NCBI RefSeq assembly: GCF_014353015.1
Contig: NZ_CP060704.1
Coordinates: 5,419,001 to 5,483,000, forward strand
From: Chitinimonas koreensis
GTDB lineage: Bacteria > Pseudomonadota > Gammaproteobacteria > Burkholderiales > Chitinimonadaceae
Length of the DNA: 64,000 nt
Reading direction: 5' to 3'
This document shows positions 1 through 13,561 of the stretch, one piece after another. The position numbers were made by a program, and so were the translations under genes. The notes under the pieces were generated by a model. That model was not told the DNA's origin, ran no database searches, and saw only the letters and a list, made by a program, of their open reading frames with translations. Position 1 is the stretch's first letter. Each line of letters begins with the position of its first letter.

Positions 1-821
1 AGGCACGCCTGCGCGTCAAACTGCTGAATCGCACCACCCGCAAAGTGCAGGTCACGGCCGATGGCGCCCTCTATTACGAGCGCGTCGTCCGCCTGCTCGC
101 CGATCTGGAGGAGGCCGATACCAGTCTGTCGAATGCGTCCGCCTCGCCCAAGGGACGCTTGCGGGTCGACGTGCCCAGCCCGCTCGCCACCTTGATCCTG
201 GCGCCCGCTTTACCGGCTTTTCATGCGCGCTATCCCGACATCCAGCTCGATCTGGGCGTCAGCGATCGGCAGGTGGATCTCATCGGCGACAACGTGGATT
301 GCGTGCTGCGCGGCGGCGAGCTCGGCGACTCCTCCCTGATCGCCCGCCGCGTGGGCGAGTTGCGGTTCGGCGTCTACGCGGCGCCGCGCTATCTGGAACG
401 GGCCGGCACGCCAGCGCATCCGCGCGAGCTGGAAGATACGCACCACCGCATCGTCGGCTTCCTGCGCGCCAACAGCGGCAAGGTTGCGCCGATCGACATG
501 CGGCACGGTGACGAATGCATCACGGTGCGGGGCCGCCACGTGGTGGCGCTCGACGACGGCAACGCCTATCTCGCGGCCGGCCTGGCCGGGATGGGCGTAC
601 TCTGGCTGCCGCACTACATGGCGCAGGCGCATGTCGCACGCGGCGAGCTGGTGCCGCTGTTCGACGACTGGCAGTTCGATCCGATGCCGCTGCATCTGGT
701 TTTCCCGCCCAATCGGCATGTCGGCGCGAAACTTCGAGCCTTCATCGAGTGGATCGACGAGCTGATGGCCCGCCATGCGCCGGTTGCCGCCGGCAAAATG
801 CATGACAACGGCGGCACATAA
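1..821 (+). CDS. LysR-family transcriptional regulator, 5' end outside window
   Basis: The reading frame is open from base 3 and enters with the end of a LysR winged helix (KLLNRTTRKVQVTADGALYY is the usual wing and start of the linker helix). The first ATG, at 45, is internal and not the start. The rest is a substrate-binding domain with the typical LRVDVPSPLATLILAPALP segment and ends at TAA 819-821. Such proteins bind DNA as dimers or tetramers and respond to a small ligand, which cannot be told from the sequence. LysR genes often control a divergent neighbour; here that neighbour lies outside the window. The family call is secure, the regulon unknown. Confidence 0.93.
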   Translation, partial: ARLRVKLLNRTTRKVQVTADGALYYERVVRLLADLEEADTSLSNASASPKGRLRVDVPSPLATLILAPALPAFHARYPDIQLDLGVSDRQVDLIGDNVDCVLRGGELGDSSLIARRVGELRFGVYAAPRYLERAGTPAHPRELEDTHHRIVGFLRANSGKVAPIDMRHGDECITVRGRHVVALDDGNAYLAAGLAGMGVLWLPHYMAQAHVARGELVPLFDDWQFDPMPLHLVFPPNRHVGAKLRAFIEWIDELMARHAPVAAGKMHDNGGT

Positions 822-823
822 TC

Positions 824-848
824 AAAGGCCCGCTTCAAGCGGGCCTTT
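824..848. terminator. Bidirectional hairpin between LysR gene and glmS
   Basis: Perfect inverted repeat AAAGGCCCGCTT / AAGCGGGCCTTT with almost no loop, three bases after the LysR stop. A and T runs flank the stem on both sides, so it can end the LysR transcript on plus and the glmS transcript on minus (glmS stops at 891). Confidence 0.8.
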
Positions 849-890
849 GAACAACGGGACATCGTCGGTCGCTTCGAACCGGCCGCCGAC

Positions 891-2714
891 CTACTCCACC
901 GTCACCGACTTCGCCAGGTTGCGCGGCTTATCCACATCGGTCCCGCGCGCCAGCGCGGTATGGTAGGACAGCAGCTGCACCGGGATCGCATGCACCACCG
1001 GCGACAGCACGCCGACGTGGCGCGGCGTGCGGATCACGTGCACGCCGTCCGATTCGCCGAAATGGCTGTCGAGATCGGCGAACACGAACAGCTCGCCGCC
1101 GCGCGCGCGCACTTCCTGCATGTTCGACTTCACCTTCTCCAGCAGGCTGTCGTTCGGCGCGATCACCACCACCGGCATCTCCTCGTCGACCAGCGCCAGC
1201 GGGCCGTGCTTGAGCTCGCCGGCGGCGTAAGCCTCGGCGTGGATGTAGGTGATCTCCTTGATCTTGAGCGCGCCTTCCATCGCGATCGGGTAGTGCACGC
1301 CGCGGCCCAGGTAGAGCGCGTGGTGCTTGGGCGCGAAGCGGTCGGCCCAGGGCTTGATCTGCGGCTCGAGGTTGAGCGCGTGCTGCACGCTGCCCGGCAG
1401 CTGGCGCAGCGCGTCGAGGTGGGCATGCTCCTCGTCGGCGCTCAGCTTGCCGCCGAGCTTGGCCAGCGTCGCCGCCAGCGTGAACAGCGCAACCAGCTGG
1501 GTGGTGAAGGCCTTGGTCGAGGCGACGCCGATCTCGGCGCCGGCCCGGGTGTAGAACACCAGCCGGCTGGCGCGCGGAATCGCCGACTCGCGCACGTTGC
1601 AGATCGACAGGCTGAGGTCGTGGCCGAGCGACTGCGCGTACTTCAGCGCTTCCATGGTGTCGAGCGTCTCGCCCGACTGCGAGATGGTGACGATCAGGTA
1701 CTTCGGATTGGCCACCGCCTCGCGATAGCGGTATTCGCTGGCGATCTCGACCGTGCACGGCAGCTTGGCGATGCGCTCGATCCAGTACTTGGCCACCGAG
1801 CCGGCATAGAAGCTGGTGCCGCAGGCCAGGATCTGCACGCCTTCGACCTGGCGCAGCACCTCGCCGCTCTCGTCGCCGAACAGCGCCGGGCTGAAGCCCT
1901 GCTCGAGCACCTGTTCGATGGTGTCGGCCAGCGCCTTGGGCTGCTCGTGGATTTCCTTCTGCATGAAATGGTTGTACGGGCCGAGCTCGAGCGAGGCGAG
2001 CGAGACGTCGGACAGCCGCACCGCGCGCTCGATGGCCGCGCCGTCACGATCGAACACCTGCACGCCGTCCAGCCGCAGCGCGACCACGTCGCCCTCTTCA
2101 AGGAACATCACCCGGCGGGTGGCGGCCAGCACGGCCGAGACGTCGGAGGCGATGAAGTTCTCGCCCTCGCCCAGGCCCACCAGCAGCGGGCAGCCCATGC
2201 GCGCGCCGACCAGCAGGTCGGGCTGGCGGGTACTGACCACGCCGATCGCGTAGGCGCCGTCGAGCTCGCGCACCGCGCGCTGCACGGCGGCCAGCAGTTC
2301 GCCCTCGGTCTGCAGGTAGTGGTGCACCAGGTGGGCGATCACCTCGGTATCGGTCTGCGACTCGAAGGTGTAGCCCAGGTCGCGCAGGCGCTGGCGCTGC
2401 GACTCGTGGTTCTCGATGATGCCGTTGTGCACCACCACCACGTCGCCCGACACGTGCGGATGCGCGTTCGGCTCGGTCACGCCGCCGTGGGTGGCCCAGC
2501 GCGTATGGCCGATGCCGACGTGGCCGTGGGCGCCCTCTTCCGCCGCCGCCGCTTCCATCTCGGCCACGCGGCCGACCCGGCGCACGCGGTGGATGCCGTC
2601 GTTCAGCACCGCGATGCCCGAGGAATCGTAGCCGCGGTATTCGAGCCGCTTGAGGCCGTCGATCAGGTGGGCAACAACATCACGCTGCGCAATGGCGCCG
2701 ACAATTCCGCACAT
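891..2714 (-). CDS. glmS: Glutamine--fructose-6-phosphate aminotransferase (isomerizing)
   Basis: Makes glucosamine-6-phosphate from fructose-6-phosphate and glutamine, the first step to UDP-GlcNAc for peptidoglycan and LPS. The protein is 607 residues, normal for the family. It opens MCGIVGAIAQRDV, so Cys2 is the glutaminase nucleophile after Met removal. Two SIS (sugar isomerase) domains follow; SQSGETLDT and the C-terminal KPRNLAKSVTVE are family hallmarks. The start ATG 2712-2714 has a good ribosome site (CTGGAGTG). It lies downstream of glmU on the same strand with a 221-base gap that holds two palindromes, so it may have its own promoter. No glmS ribozyme was seen, as expected for a proteobacterium. 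Confidence 0.98.
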   Translation of the reverse strand: MCGIVGAIAQRDVVAHLIDGLKRLEYRGYDSSGIAVLNDGIHRVRRVGRVAEMEAAAAEEGAHGHVGIGHTRWATHGGVTEPNAHPHVSGDVVVVHNGIIENHESQRQRLRDLGYTFESQTDTEVIAHLVHHYLQTEGELLAAVQRAVRELDGAYAIGVVSTRQPDLLVGARMGCPLLVGLGEGENFIASDVSAVLAATRRVMFLEEGDVVALRLDGVQVFDRDGAAIERAVRLSDVSLASLELGPYNHFMQKEIHEQPKALADTIEQVLEQGFSPALFGDESGEVLRQVEGVQILACGTSFYAGSVAKYWIERIAKLPCTVEIASEYRYREAVANPKYLIVTISQSGETLDTMEALKYAQSLGHDLSLSICNVRESAIPRASRLVFYTRAGAEIGVASTKAFTTQLVALFTLAATLAKLGGKLSADEEHAHLDALRQLPGSVQHALNLEPQIKPWADRFAPKHHALYLGRGVHYPIAMEGALKIKEITYIHAEAYAAGELKHGPLALVDEEMPVVVIAPNDSLLEKVKSNMQEVRARGGELFVFADLDSHFGESDGVHVIRTPRHVGVLSPVVHAIPVQLLSYHTALARGTDVDKPRNLAKSVTVE

Positions 2715-2812
2715 CTATTTCACTCCAGTCATTCCAAGATATGGCCGCAAGTCTAGGCTGGCATGGCCATGCCGTGAGTATGTTTTCGTCATTGTGAATT
2801 CTAACAAAACTA

Positions 2813-2872
2813 TTCCATAAGCATTAAATGCCATGGAAACAGCCATGACCACTCAAGAAAGGTGGTCATGGC
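2813..2872. promoter_or_regulatory. Two adjacent palindromes in glmU-glmS intergenic region
   Basis: First palindrome 2813-2838: TTCCAT and GCAT pair with ATGC and ATGGAA around a TAA loop, in AT-rich sequence. Second, 2842-2872: perfect 11-base arms GCCATGACCAC / GTGGTCATGGC around a nine-base loop. On the minus transcript the second could be a glmU terminator, but only a short T run follows. The first lies in an AT-rich stretch unlike the rest of the window and could be an operator or part of the glmS promoter. The function is inferred; the symmetry is seen directly. Confidence 0.5.
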
Positions 2873-2935
2873 AGGTACTTCCGAACCGGTTACGCTGGCC
2901 ATCCAGCCTGCATACCGGTCCTATTTATGTATTTG

Positions 2936-4303
2936 TCATTTATTCTTGACCGGCTTTTTCCAGCCATCGATGGACTTCTGTCCGCGTGCGCGGCAGATGG
3001 TCAGCGCATCCTCGGGCGCATCGAGCGTGATGGTCGAGCCGGCCGCCACGTAGGCGCGCGCGCCGATGGTCACCGGCGCCACCAGCTGGCTGTCGGTGCC
3101 GATGAAGGCGTCGTCGCCGATGGTGGTGACGAACTTGTTGGCGCCGTCGTAGTTGCAGGTGATCACGCCGGCCGAGACGTTGACGCGCTCGCCGATCACC
3201 GCGTCGCCCAGATAGGCCAGGTGGCCGGCCTTGGTGCCGTCGCCGAGCCGCGATTTCTTGATCTCGACGAAGTTGCCGACGTGTACGCGCTCGCCGAGCA
3301 CCGAATCGGGCCGGAGCCGGGCGAACGGGCCGAGGTCGGAGCCGGCGCCGACCGTGCTGTCCTCGATCACGGTATTGGCCTTGACCACCACGCCGTCGCC
3401 GAGCGTGACGTTGCGTAGGTAGACGTTGGGGCCGATCTTCACGCCGTGGCCGAGCCGGATCTCGCCTTCGAGGATCACGTTGACGTCGATCTCGACGTCC
3501 TGGCCATGGCTGACGCGGCCGCGCAGGTCGAAACGCGCCGGGTCGATCAGCGTCACGCCGGCAGCCAGCAGCGCGTCGGCCTGGCGGCGCTGGTAGACGC
3601 GCTCGAGCTCGGCCAGCTGGCGCTTGTCGTTCACGCCGGCCGGCTCCCAGGCATCGGCCGACAGCACGCTAGCGACCTCGACGCCGTCGGCCACCGCCAG
3701 CGCGATCACGTCGGTCAGGTAGTACTCGCCCTGGGCATTGGCGTTCCTGAGCTGCGGCAGCCATTGGCGCAGCCGCGCCAGCGGTGCGGCGATGAAGCCG
3801 GTGTTGATCTCGCGGATGGCCTTCTGCGCCGCGTCGGCGTCCTTCTGCTCGACGATGCGCACCACCCGGCCGGCCTCGTCGCGCACGATGCGGCCGTAAC
3901 CGGTCGGATCGTCCATCTGCGCGGTCAGCACCGCCAGCCGCTCGCCGCCGGCGGCCTCGAGCAGGCGGCGCAAGGTGGCGGCGCCGATCAGCGGGCAGTC
4001 GCCGTAGAGGATCAGCGCCATGCCCTCGCCGCACTCGGGCAGCGCCTGGGCCACCGCGTGGCCGGTGCCGAGTTGCTCGGCCTGGTGCGCCCAGCGCAGA
4101 TCCTGCTGGCCGTCGAACGCGGCGCGCACCTGGTCGCCGCCGTGGCCGTAGACCACCACCAGCCGTTCGGCCGCCAGCGCGCGGCCGGCGTCCAGCACGT
4201 GGGCCAGCATCGGCCGGCCGGCCAAGGGCTGCAGCACCTTGGGCAGTTTGGAATTCATGCGTTTGCCCTGGCCGGCGGCCAGGATGATGACGTCGAGCGA
4301 CAT
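2936..4303 (-). CDS. glmU: Bifunctional UDP-GlcNAc pyrophosphorylase / GlcN-1-P acetyltransferase
   Basis: Acetylates glucosamine-1-phosphate and then joins it to UMP to give UDP-GlcNAc, completing the pathway that GlmS begins. The ATG at 4301-4303 gives 455 residues, matching the family length; the frame runs further upstream but the conserved start is MSLDVIILAAGQGKRM, which holds the nucleotide-binding loop LAAGQGKRM. The C-terminal half is a left-handed beta-helix of hexapeptide repeats (VILEGEIRLGHGVKIGPNVY) with the acetyltransferase signature region around KKSRLGDGTKAGHLAYLGDA. It ends at TGA 2936-2938. glmS follows on the same strand. Confidence 0.98.
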   Translation of the reverse strand: MSLDVIILAAGQGKRMNSKLPKVLQPLAGRPMLAHVLDAGRALAAERLVVVYGHGGDQVRAAFDGQQDLRWAHQAEQLGTGHAVAQALPECGEGMALILYGDCPLIGAATLRRLLEAAGGERLAVLTAQMDDPTGYGRIVRDEAGRVVRIVEQKDADAAQKAIREINTGFIAAPLARLRQWLPQLRNANAQGEYYLTDVIALAVADGVEVASVLSADAWEPAGVNDKRQLAELERVYQRRQADALLAAGVTLIDPARFDLRGRVSHGQDVEIDVNVILEGEIRLGHGVKIGPNVYLRNVTLGDGVVVKANTVIEDSTVGAGSDLGPFARLRPDSVLGERVHVGNFVEIKKSRLGDGTKAGHLAYLGDAVIGERVNVSAGVITCNYDGANKFVTTIGDDAFIGTDSQLVAPVTIGARAYVAAGSTITLDAPEDALTICRARGQKSIDGWKKPVKNK

Positions 4304-4342
4304 GGTGCGGTCCGGGGAGGAATTGGAGGCGGGCAAAACGCG

Positions 4343-4372
4343 ATTATCGCGAGGCCGGGCACGGGACGCCAA
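4343..4372 (-). promoter_or_regulatory. Possible sigma-70 promoter of glmU
   Basis: On the minus strand TTGGCG (4367-4372) is followed after 18 bases by GATAAT (4343-4348), about 40 bases upstream of the glmU ATG. The -10 box stands out in a very GC-rich background; the -35 match is partial. The rest of the 454-base gap to the divergent sensor gene (4304-4757) shows no further gene. Confidence 0.4.
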
Positions 4373-4757
4373 TCCCCCTTCCGGCCAGGCCTCGCCGTTC
4401 CGCACCGGCCATCGCCTTGCACCCGCCGCCGCGGCCGGCATCCGCGCGTCGTTCAGACCAGGGCCCGCACCCGACGCGGTCCGGATCATCCGCGCCGGCG
4501 CGGCCAGCCCCAAGCCGCCAGGGCGGACCGCGAACCGCGATCCACCTCGCACCAAGGCGATCTGATCAACGTTTCCCTAGGGATTCTCCCGATCCCGGCC
4601 GGGTACTCGACCTAGCTCTCGCCCGGCGACCGAATCGATACAGTCCTCTCCATGCCGGCCCCCGCCCGAGACCGGCCCATGCGCCGGCCGATCGCGGCCG
4701 CCGGGGAGATCCTCCGCCGGCCAGCCGATCCGCGACGATGCTCAACGGAGAAGCGCC

Positions 4758-7861
<3,104 letters not shown>

Positions 7862-7880
7862 ACGAGCCTGCGCGATCTCC

Positions 7881-7950
7881 GTAGCAGCGGCTTCAGCCGC
7901 GAATGGGTGGAAATTCCGCCCTGGTCATTCGCGGCTGAAGCCGCTCCTAC
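7881..7950. repeat. REP-like inverted pair, family A copy 1
   Basis: GTAGCAGCGGCTTCAGCCGC opens the element and CGGCTGAAGCCGCTCCTAC closes it, an inverted pair spanning 70 bases in the gap between the sensor pair and atpC. Each arm is itself a small hairpin (GGCTTCAGCC). Near-identical pairs occur at 33394, 50947, 57493 and 59095. Confidence 0.85.
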
Positions 7951-8005
7951 AAGTGGCTGCAGCTTTCGAAATCGGGCCGCCAAGGCGGCGCCGGCATCGC
8001 CAAAG

Positions 8006-8035
8006 AAAAAGGGCAACCTCGCGGTTGCCCTTTTT
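8006..8035. terminator. Bidirectional terminator after atpC and the sensor pair
   Basis: AAAAAGGGCAACC, a four-base loop, then GGTTGCCCTTTTT. The stem is perfect and carries A and T runs on the two sides. It lies 25 bases past the atpC stop on minus and 145 bases past the kinase stop on plus, so it can end transcripts from both directions. Confidence 0.9.
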
Positions 8036-8060
8036 CCTGCAGCATCGAAATCCGATCGGA

Positions 8061-8486
8061 TCAGGCGCGGTTGCGCAGCTTCTTGATCGCGGCGAGCTGA
8101 GCGACGGCCTCGGCCAGTTCGGCCTGGGCGCGTGCGTAGTCCACCGAACCGGTGCGGTTGTTCAATGCTTCTTCGGCCAGCTTCTTGGCTTCCAGCGCCT
8201 TCGCCTCGTCGAGGTCGCTACCGCGGATCGCGGTGTCGGCCAGGACCGTCACCACGTGCGGCTGCACTTCGAGAATGCCGCCGGACACGTAGACCAGCAC
8301 TTCCTCGTCGTTGCTGTTGGCGACCTTGATGCGCAGCGCGCCCGGCTTGATGCGGGTGAGCAGCGGAGCGTGGCGCGGCAGCACGCCGATCTCGCCCATC
8401 TCGCCCGGCGCGGCCAGGAATTCGGCCGTGCCCGAGTAGATCTGCTCTTCAGCGCTTACTACGTCCACATGCATCGTCATGGCCAT
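8061..8486 (-). CDS. atpC: F1Fo ATP synthase subunit epsilon
   Basis: Last gene of the ATP synthase operon; 141 residues, the full size for the family. The N-terminal beta-sandwich (HVDVVSAEEQIYSGTAEFLA, GEMGEIGVLPRHAPLLTRIK) is followed by a two-helix C-terminal domain rich in Ala, Glu and Lys. Epsilon forms part of the central rotor stalk and inhibits wasteful ATP hydrolysis. It starts 11 bases after the atpD stop; the operon terminator follows. Confidence 0.97.
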   Translation of the reverse strand: MAMTMHVDVVSAEEQIYSGTAEFLAAPGEMGEIGVLPRHAPLLTRIKPGALRIKVANSNDEEVLVYVSGGILEVQPHVVTVLADTAIRGSDLDEAKALEAKKLAEEALNNRTGSVDYARAQAELAEAVAQLAAIKKLRNRA

Positions 8487-8497
8487 GTCTCGCTACC

Positions 8498-9916
8498 TTA
8501 TGCCAGGGTCTTGGCTTTTTCGACAGCTTCGTCGATGCCGCCGACCATGTAGAAGGCCTGTTCCGGCAGGTGGTCGTACTCGCCGTTGAGGATGCCACGG
8601 AAACCGCGCAGCGTTTCCTTCAGCGAGACGTACTTGCCCGGTGCGCCGGTGAACACTTCGGCGACGTGGAAGGGCTGCGACAGGAAGCGCTGGATCTTAC
8701 GGGCGCGAGCCACGACCAGCTTGTCTTCCGGCGACAGTTCGTCCATGCCCAGGATCGCGATGATGTCGCGCAGTTCCTTGTAGCGCTGCAGCGTCGACTG
8801 CACGCCACGGGCCACCGAGTAGTGCTCTTCGCCGACGATCTGCGGGTCCAGCTGGCGCGAGGTCGAATCGAGCGGATCCACGGCGGGGTAGATACCGAGC
8901 GAAGCGATGTCGCGCGACAGCACGACGGTGGCGTCCAGGTGGGCGAAGGTCGTGGCGGGCGACGGGTCGGTCAAGTCATCGGCAGGCACGTAAACGGCCT
9001 GGATCGAGGTGATCGAACCGGTCTTGGTCGAGGTGATGCGCTCTTGCAGGCGACCCATTTCGTCGGCCAGCGTGGGCTGGTAGCCCACGGCGGACGGCAT
9101 GCGGCCCAGCAGGGCGGACACTTCGGTACCGGCCAGGGTGTAGCGGTAGATGTTGTCCACGAAGAACAGCACGTCGCGGCCCTTGCCGTTTTCGTCCTTC
9201 TCGTCGCGGAAGTACTCGGCCATCGTCAGGCCGGTCAGCGCGGCGCGCAGACGGTTGCCCGGGGGCTCGTTCATCTGGCCATAGACCATGGCCACCTTCG
9301 ATTCCGGCAGGTTGTCGAGCTTGATGACGCCCGAGTCGGCCATCTCGTGGTAGAAGTCGTTCCCTTCACGGGTACGCTCGCCCACGCCGGCGAACACCGA
9401 CAGACCCGAGTGGGCCTTGGCGATGTTGTTGATCAGCTCCAGCATGTTCACGGTCTTGCCCACGCCGGCGCCGCCGAACAGACCCACCTTGCCGCCCTTG
9501 GCGAACGGGCAGATCAGGTCGATCACCTTGATGCCGGTTTCGAGCAGGTCGACCGAGCTCGACAGTTCGTCGAACTTCGGCGCCTTGCGGTGGATCGCCC
9601 AGCGCTCGGTCGCCTCGACCGGGCCGACTTCGTCCACCGGGTTGCCCAGCACGTCCATGATGCGGCCCAGCGTCGCCTTGCCGACCGGCACCGAGATCGG
9701 GTTGCCGGTGTTCAGGACTTCCTGGCCACGCTTCACGCCATCGGTCGAACCCATGGCGATCGCGCGGACCACGCCGTCGCCGAGCTGCTGCTGGACTTCC
9801 AGCGTCAGCTGCGGGTTGGCGAGCGTCAGCGCGTCAAATACCTTGGGCAGGCTGTCGCGCGGGAATTCCACGTCGACCACCGGACCAATGATTTGCACGA
9901 TTTTACCTTGGCTCAT
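8498..9916 (-). CDS. atpD: F1Fo ATP synthase subunit beta
   Basis: Catalytic subunit, 472 residues. The Walker A loop GGAGVGKTVNM, the catalytic segment GVGERTREGNDFY and the signature PSAVGYQPTLADEMG are all intact. It starts MSQGKIVQIIGPVVDVEFPR. It is separated from atpG by an unusually long gap for this operon (148 bases), which contains a GC-rich hairpin. Confidence 0.99.
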   Translation of the reverse strand: MSQGKIVQIIGPVVDVEFPRDSLPKVFDALTLANPQLTLEVQQQLGDGVVRAIAMGSTDGVKRGQEVLNTGNPISVPVGKATLGRIMDVLGNPVDEVGPVEATERWAIHRKAPKFDELSSSVDLLETGIKVIDLICPFAKGGKVGLFGGAGVGKTVNMLELINNIAKAHSGLSVFAGVGERTREGNDFYHEMADSGVIKLDNLPESKVAMVYGQMNEPPGNRLRAALTGLTMAEYFRDEKDENGKGRDVLFFVDNIYRYTLAGTEVSALLGRMPSAVGYQPTLADEMGRLQERITSTKTGSITSIQAVYVPADDLTDPSPATTFAHLDATVVLSRDIASLGIYPAVDPLDSTSRQLDPQIVGEEHYSVARGVQSTLQRYKELRDIIAILGMDELSPEDKLVVARARKIQRFLSQPFHVAEVFTGAPGKYVSLKETLRGFRGILNGEYDHLPEQAFYMVGGIDEAVEKAKTLA

Positions 9917-10064
9917 CGTTGCATTCCTTGCAGGTGGCAGCGCCGATTTTCGGTCGGCGCTGCCGTTTCACTTCGAATCCCACTTGCCCCGCCCTCGCCG
10001 GTCGGCGAGGTGCCCGCGACGCGCGCCGAGGGCCGGGAAGTGGTGCGATATTACTTTCCGCGTA
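9917..10064. other. Long atpG-atpD spacer with GC-rich hairpin
   Basis: Other gaps within the operon are 6 to 60 bases; this one is 148. It holds a perfect stem CCTCGCCG GT CGGCGAGG (9993-10010) preceded by CCCCGCC. A related block, with the same CCCCGCCCTCGCCG string on the opposite strand, lies upstream of mnmG near 19480-19510. No gene is seen. It may be a repeat insertion or an mRNA processing or stability element between gamma and beta. Confidence 0.5.
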
Positions 10065-10931
10065 TCAGACCGCTGCCGCGCCGGCGACGATTTCCGACAG
10101 TTCCTTGGTGATCGCGGCCTGGCGGGTCTTGTTGTAGACCAGCTTCAGTTCGTCGATCACGGAACCGGCGTTGTCGGAGGCGGCCTTCATGGCCACCATC
10201 CGGGCACTCTGCTCGGAGGCGATGTTTTCGGACACCGCCTGGTAGACCAGCGCCTCGATGTAGCGGACCAGCAGATCGTCGATCACCACTTCCGGAGCCG
10301 GTTCGTAGATGTACTCGAACGGGTGCTCGCTGACCGGCTTCATGCGGTCCGCCGGCACCGGCAGGAGTTGTTCCATCACCGGTTCCTGCTTCATCGTGTT
10401 GATGAAGCGGGTGTAGACGATGTGCAGTTCGTCGATCTGGCCGGCCATGTATGCGTCGAGCATGACCTTGACCGGTCCGATCAGCTTGTCGAGGTGCGGC
10501 GTATCGCCGAGCTGCACGGCGTGCGAGACCACACGGCCGCCGGCGCGCTGCATGAAGCCGAAGCCCTTGTTGCCGATGGCGGTGACGTCGACTTCGATGC
10601 CGGCCTGTTGCCAGGCCTTCATCTGGTTCAGCGCGGTGCGCAACACGTTGGTGTTGAGGCCGCCGCACAGACCCTTGTCGGTCGTCACCACGATCAGGCC
10701 GGCACGCTTCACTTGCGCGCGCTTTTGCAGGAAGGGGTGGACGTAGTCCTGCAGGGCCTGGGCCAGGTGAGCGCTCACGTTACGGATCTTTTCACCGTAG
10801 GGGCGAGCCGCCTTCATCCGGGCTTGGGCCTTGCGCATCTTGGACGCGGCCACCATTTCCATGGCGCGGGTGATCTTGCGCGTGTTTTGCACGCTCTTGA
10901 TCTTGTTGCGTATTTCCTTGCCGCCAGCCAT
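10065..10931 (-). CDS. atpG: F1Fo ATP synthase subunit gamma
   Basis: Rotor shaft of F1, 288 residues. It begins MAGGKEIRNKIKSVQNTRKI, the conserved N-terminal helix, and ends with the partner helix SVIDELKLVYNKTRQAAITK plus ELSEIVAGAAAV. The central Rossmann-like part includes TDKGLCGGLNTNV. Located 28 bases after the atpA stop. Confidence 0.98.
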   Translation of the reverse strand: MAGGKEIRNKIKSVQNTRKITRAMEMVAASKMRKAQARMKAARPYGEKIRNVSAHLAQALQDYVHPFLQKRAQVKRAGLIVVTTDKGLCGGLNTNVLRTALNQMKAWQQAGIEVDVTAIGNKGFGFMQRAGGRVVSHAVQLGDTPHLDKLIGPVKVMLDAYMAGQIDELHIVYTRFINTMKQEPVMEQLLPVPADRMKPVSEHPFEYIYEPAPEVVIDDLLVRYIEALVYQAVSENIASEQSARMVAMKAASDNAGSVIDELKLVYNKTRQAAITKELSEIVAGAAAV

Positions 10932-10959
10932 GACTTGACCTTTCTTTCGTCAGTTCAAA

Positions 10960-12501
<1,542 letters not shown>

Positions 12502-12511
12502 GTTTGCACTC

Positions 12512-13048
12512 CTAACTGGTGAGGCGGGCCGACAGGGCCGCCAGCTTGCCACGCACCGAGGCGTCGATGACATCGTCGCCGACCGTCATGCGAACGCCGC
12601 CGATCAGCTCGGGGTCGACGCTGACGGCGGTATCGATCTTCTTGCCGAAGCGGGCGGCCAGGGTGGACTTGATCTCGTCCAGCTGGGCGGGCGTCAGCTC
12701 GAAGGCGGTCTCGATGTGCGCAGTGACCGAACCTTCGACCGCGGCCTTCAGTTGCTCGAACAGTTCGGCAATCTTGGGCAGCAGGACGAAGCGGCGGCTC
12801 TCCAGCACGGCGGCAACGAAGTTGCTCACCTCGGGAGTGGCGCGCGCGCCGAGCAGTTCGGTCAGCAGGGTTTGCACCTGGCTCGCGGAGAACTTCGGGT
12901 TGGCAGCGAACTCGACCGCCAGCGGGTCTTGCGCCGCGGCGGCCAGCACGGCCAGCGCGTCCGACCAGGCCGGCAGGCTGTTCGTCTCCTGCGCCAGGCG
13001 GAACACGGCCTCGGCGTAGGGTCTTGCGACGGTGATGAGTTCAGCCAT
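12512..13048 (-). CDS. atpH: F1Fo ATP synthase subunit delta
   Basis: Peripheral stalk subunit linking F1 to the b subunits; 178 residues. It opens MAELITVARPYAEAVFRLAQ and has the C-terminal signature segment SVDPELIGGVRMTVGDDVID. It sits 6 bases after atpF. Confidence 0.97.
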   Translation of the reverse strand: MAELITVARPYAEAVFRLAQETNSLPAWSDALAVLAAAAQDPLAVEFAANPKFSASQVQTLLTELLGARATPEVSNFVAAVLESRRFVLLPKIAELFEQLKAAVEGSVTAHIETAFELTPAQLDEIKSTLAARFGKKIDTAVSVDPELIGGVRMTVGDDVIDASVRGKLAALSARLTS

Positions 13049-13054
13049 GAGCGT

Positions 13055-13525
13055 TTACAGCTCCGTTTTAAGGGAAGCCAGCAAGTCGGCGTGACGCGCA
13101 GCATCCACTTCGCGGCGCAGGATCTTCTCCGCGCCGGCCAGCGCCAGGGCGGAAACCTGCTGACGCAGTTCTTCCTTGGCGTGGTGGACCTGCTGGTCGA
13201 CTTCGGACTTGGCGCCGGCGATCAGACGGTCGCCTTCGACGCGCGCGGCGTCCTTGGCTTCCTCGACGATCTGGCTGGCGCGCTTCTCGGCTTGGGCGAT
13301 GATCTCGGCTGCCTGCGACTTGGCCTTGCGCATTTCCTCGGCAGCGCGCTTTTCGGCGAGCTCGAGGTCGTGCTTGGCACGGTCGGCGGCGGACAGACCA
13401 TCAGCGATACGCTTGGCACGCTCATCCAGGGCGGCGGTCAGTGGAGGCCAGATGAACTTCCACGTGAACAGCACCAGGATGGCGAACACCAGCGCCTGCA
13501 GAAACAGGGACGCATTGATGTCCAT
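13055..13525 (-). CDS. atpF: F1Fo ATP synthase subunit b
   Basis: Membrane-anchored peripheral stalk, 156 residues. One N-terminal membrane helix (LFLQALVFAILVLFTWKFIW) is followed by a long charged helix rich in Ala, Glu, Lys and Arg. It begins MDINASLFLQ, like other betaproteobacterial b subunits. There is a single b gene, so the stalk is a homodimer. Confidence 0.97.
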   Translation of the reverse strand: MDINASLFLQALVFAILVLFTWKFIWPPLTAALDERAKRIADGLSAADRAKHDLELAEKRAAEEMRKAKSQAAEIIAQAEKRASQIVEEAKDAARVEGDRLIAGAKSEVDQQVHHAKEELRQQVSALALAGAEKILRREVDAARHADLLASLKTEL

Positions 13526-13561
13526 GGATTAAACCCTCGACTCGTTGAACGACGACGCGAA

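Noticed and set aside
926..936. DnaA-box-like TTATCCACA
   Set aside because: Single copy inside the glmS coding sequence; no second box or AT-rich unwinding element nearby, so no replication origin is claimed despite parAB/mnmG proximity.
891..2714. glmS ribozyme or riboswitch
   Set aside because: Known only from Gram-positives; the glmS leader shows palindromes but not the ribozyme core.
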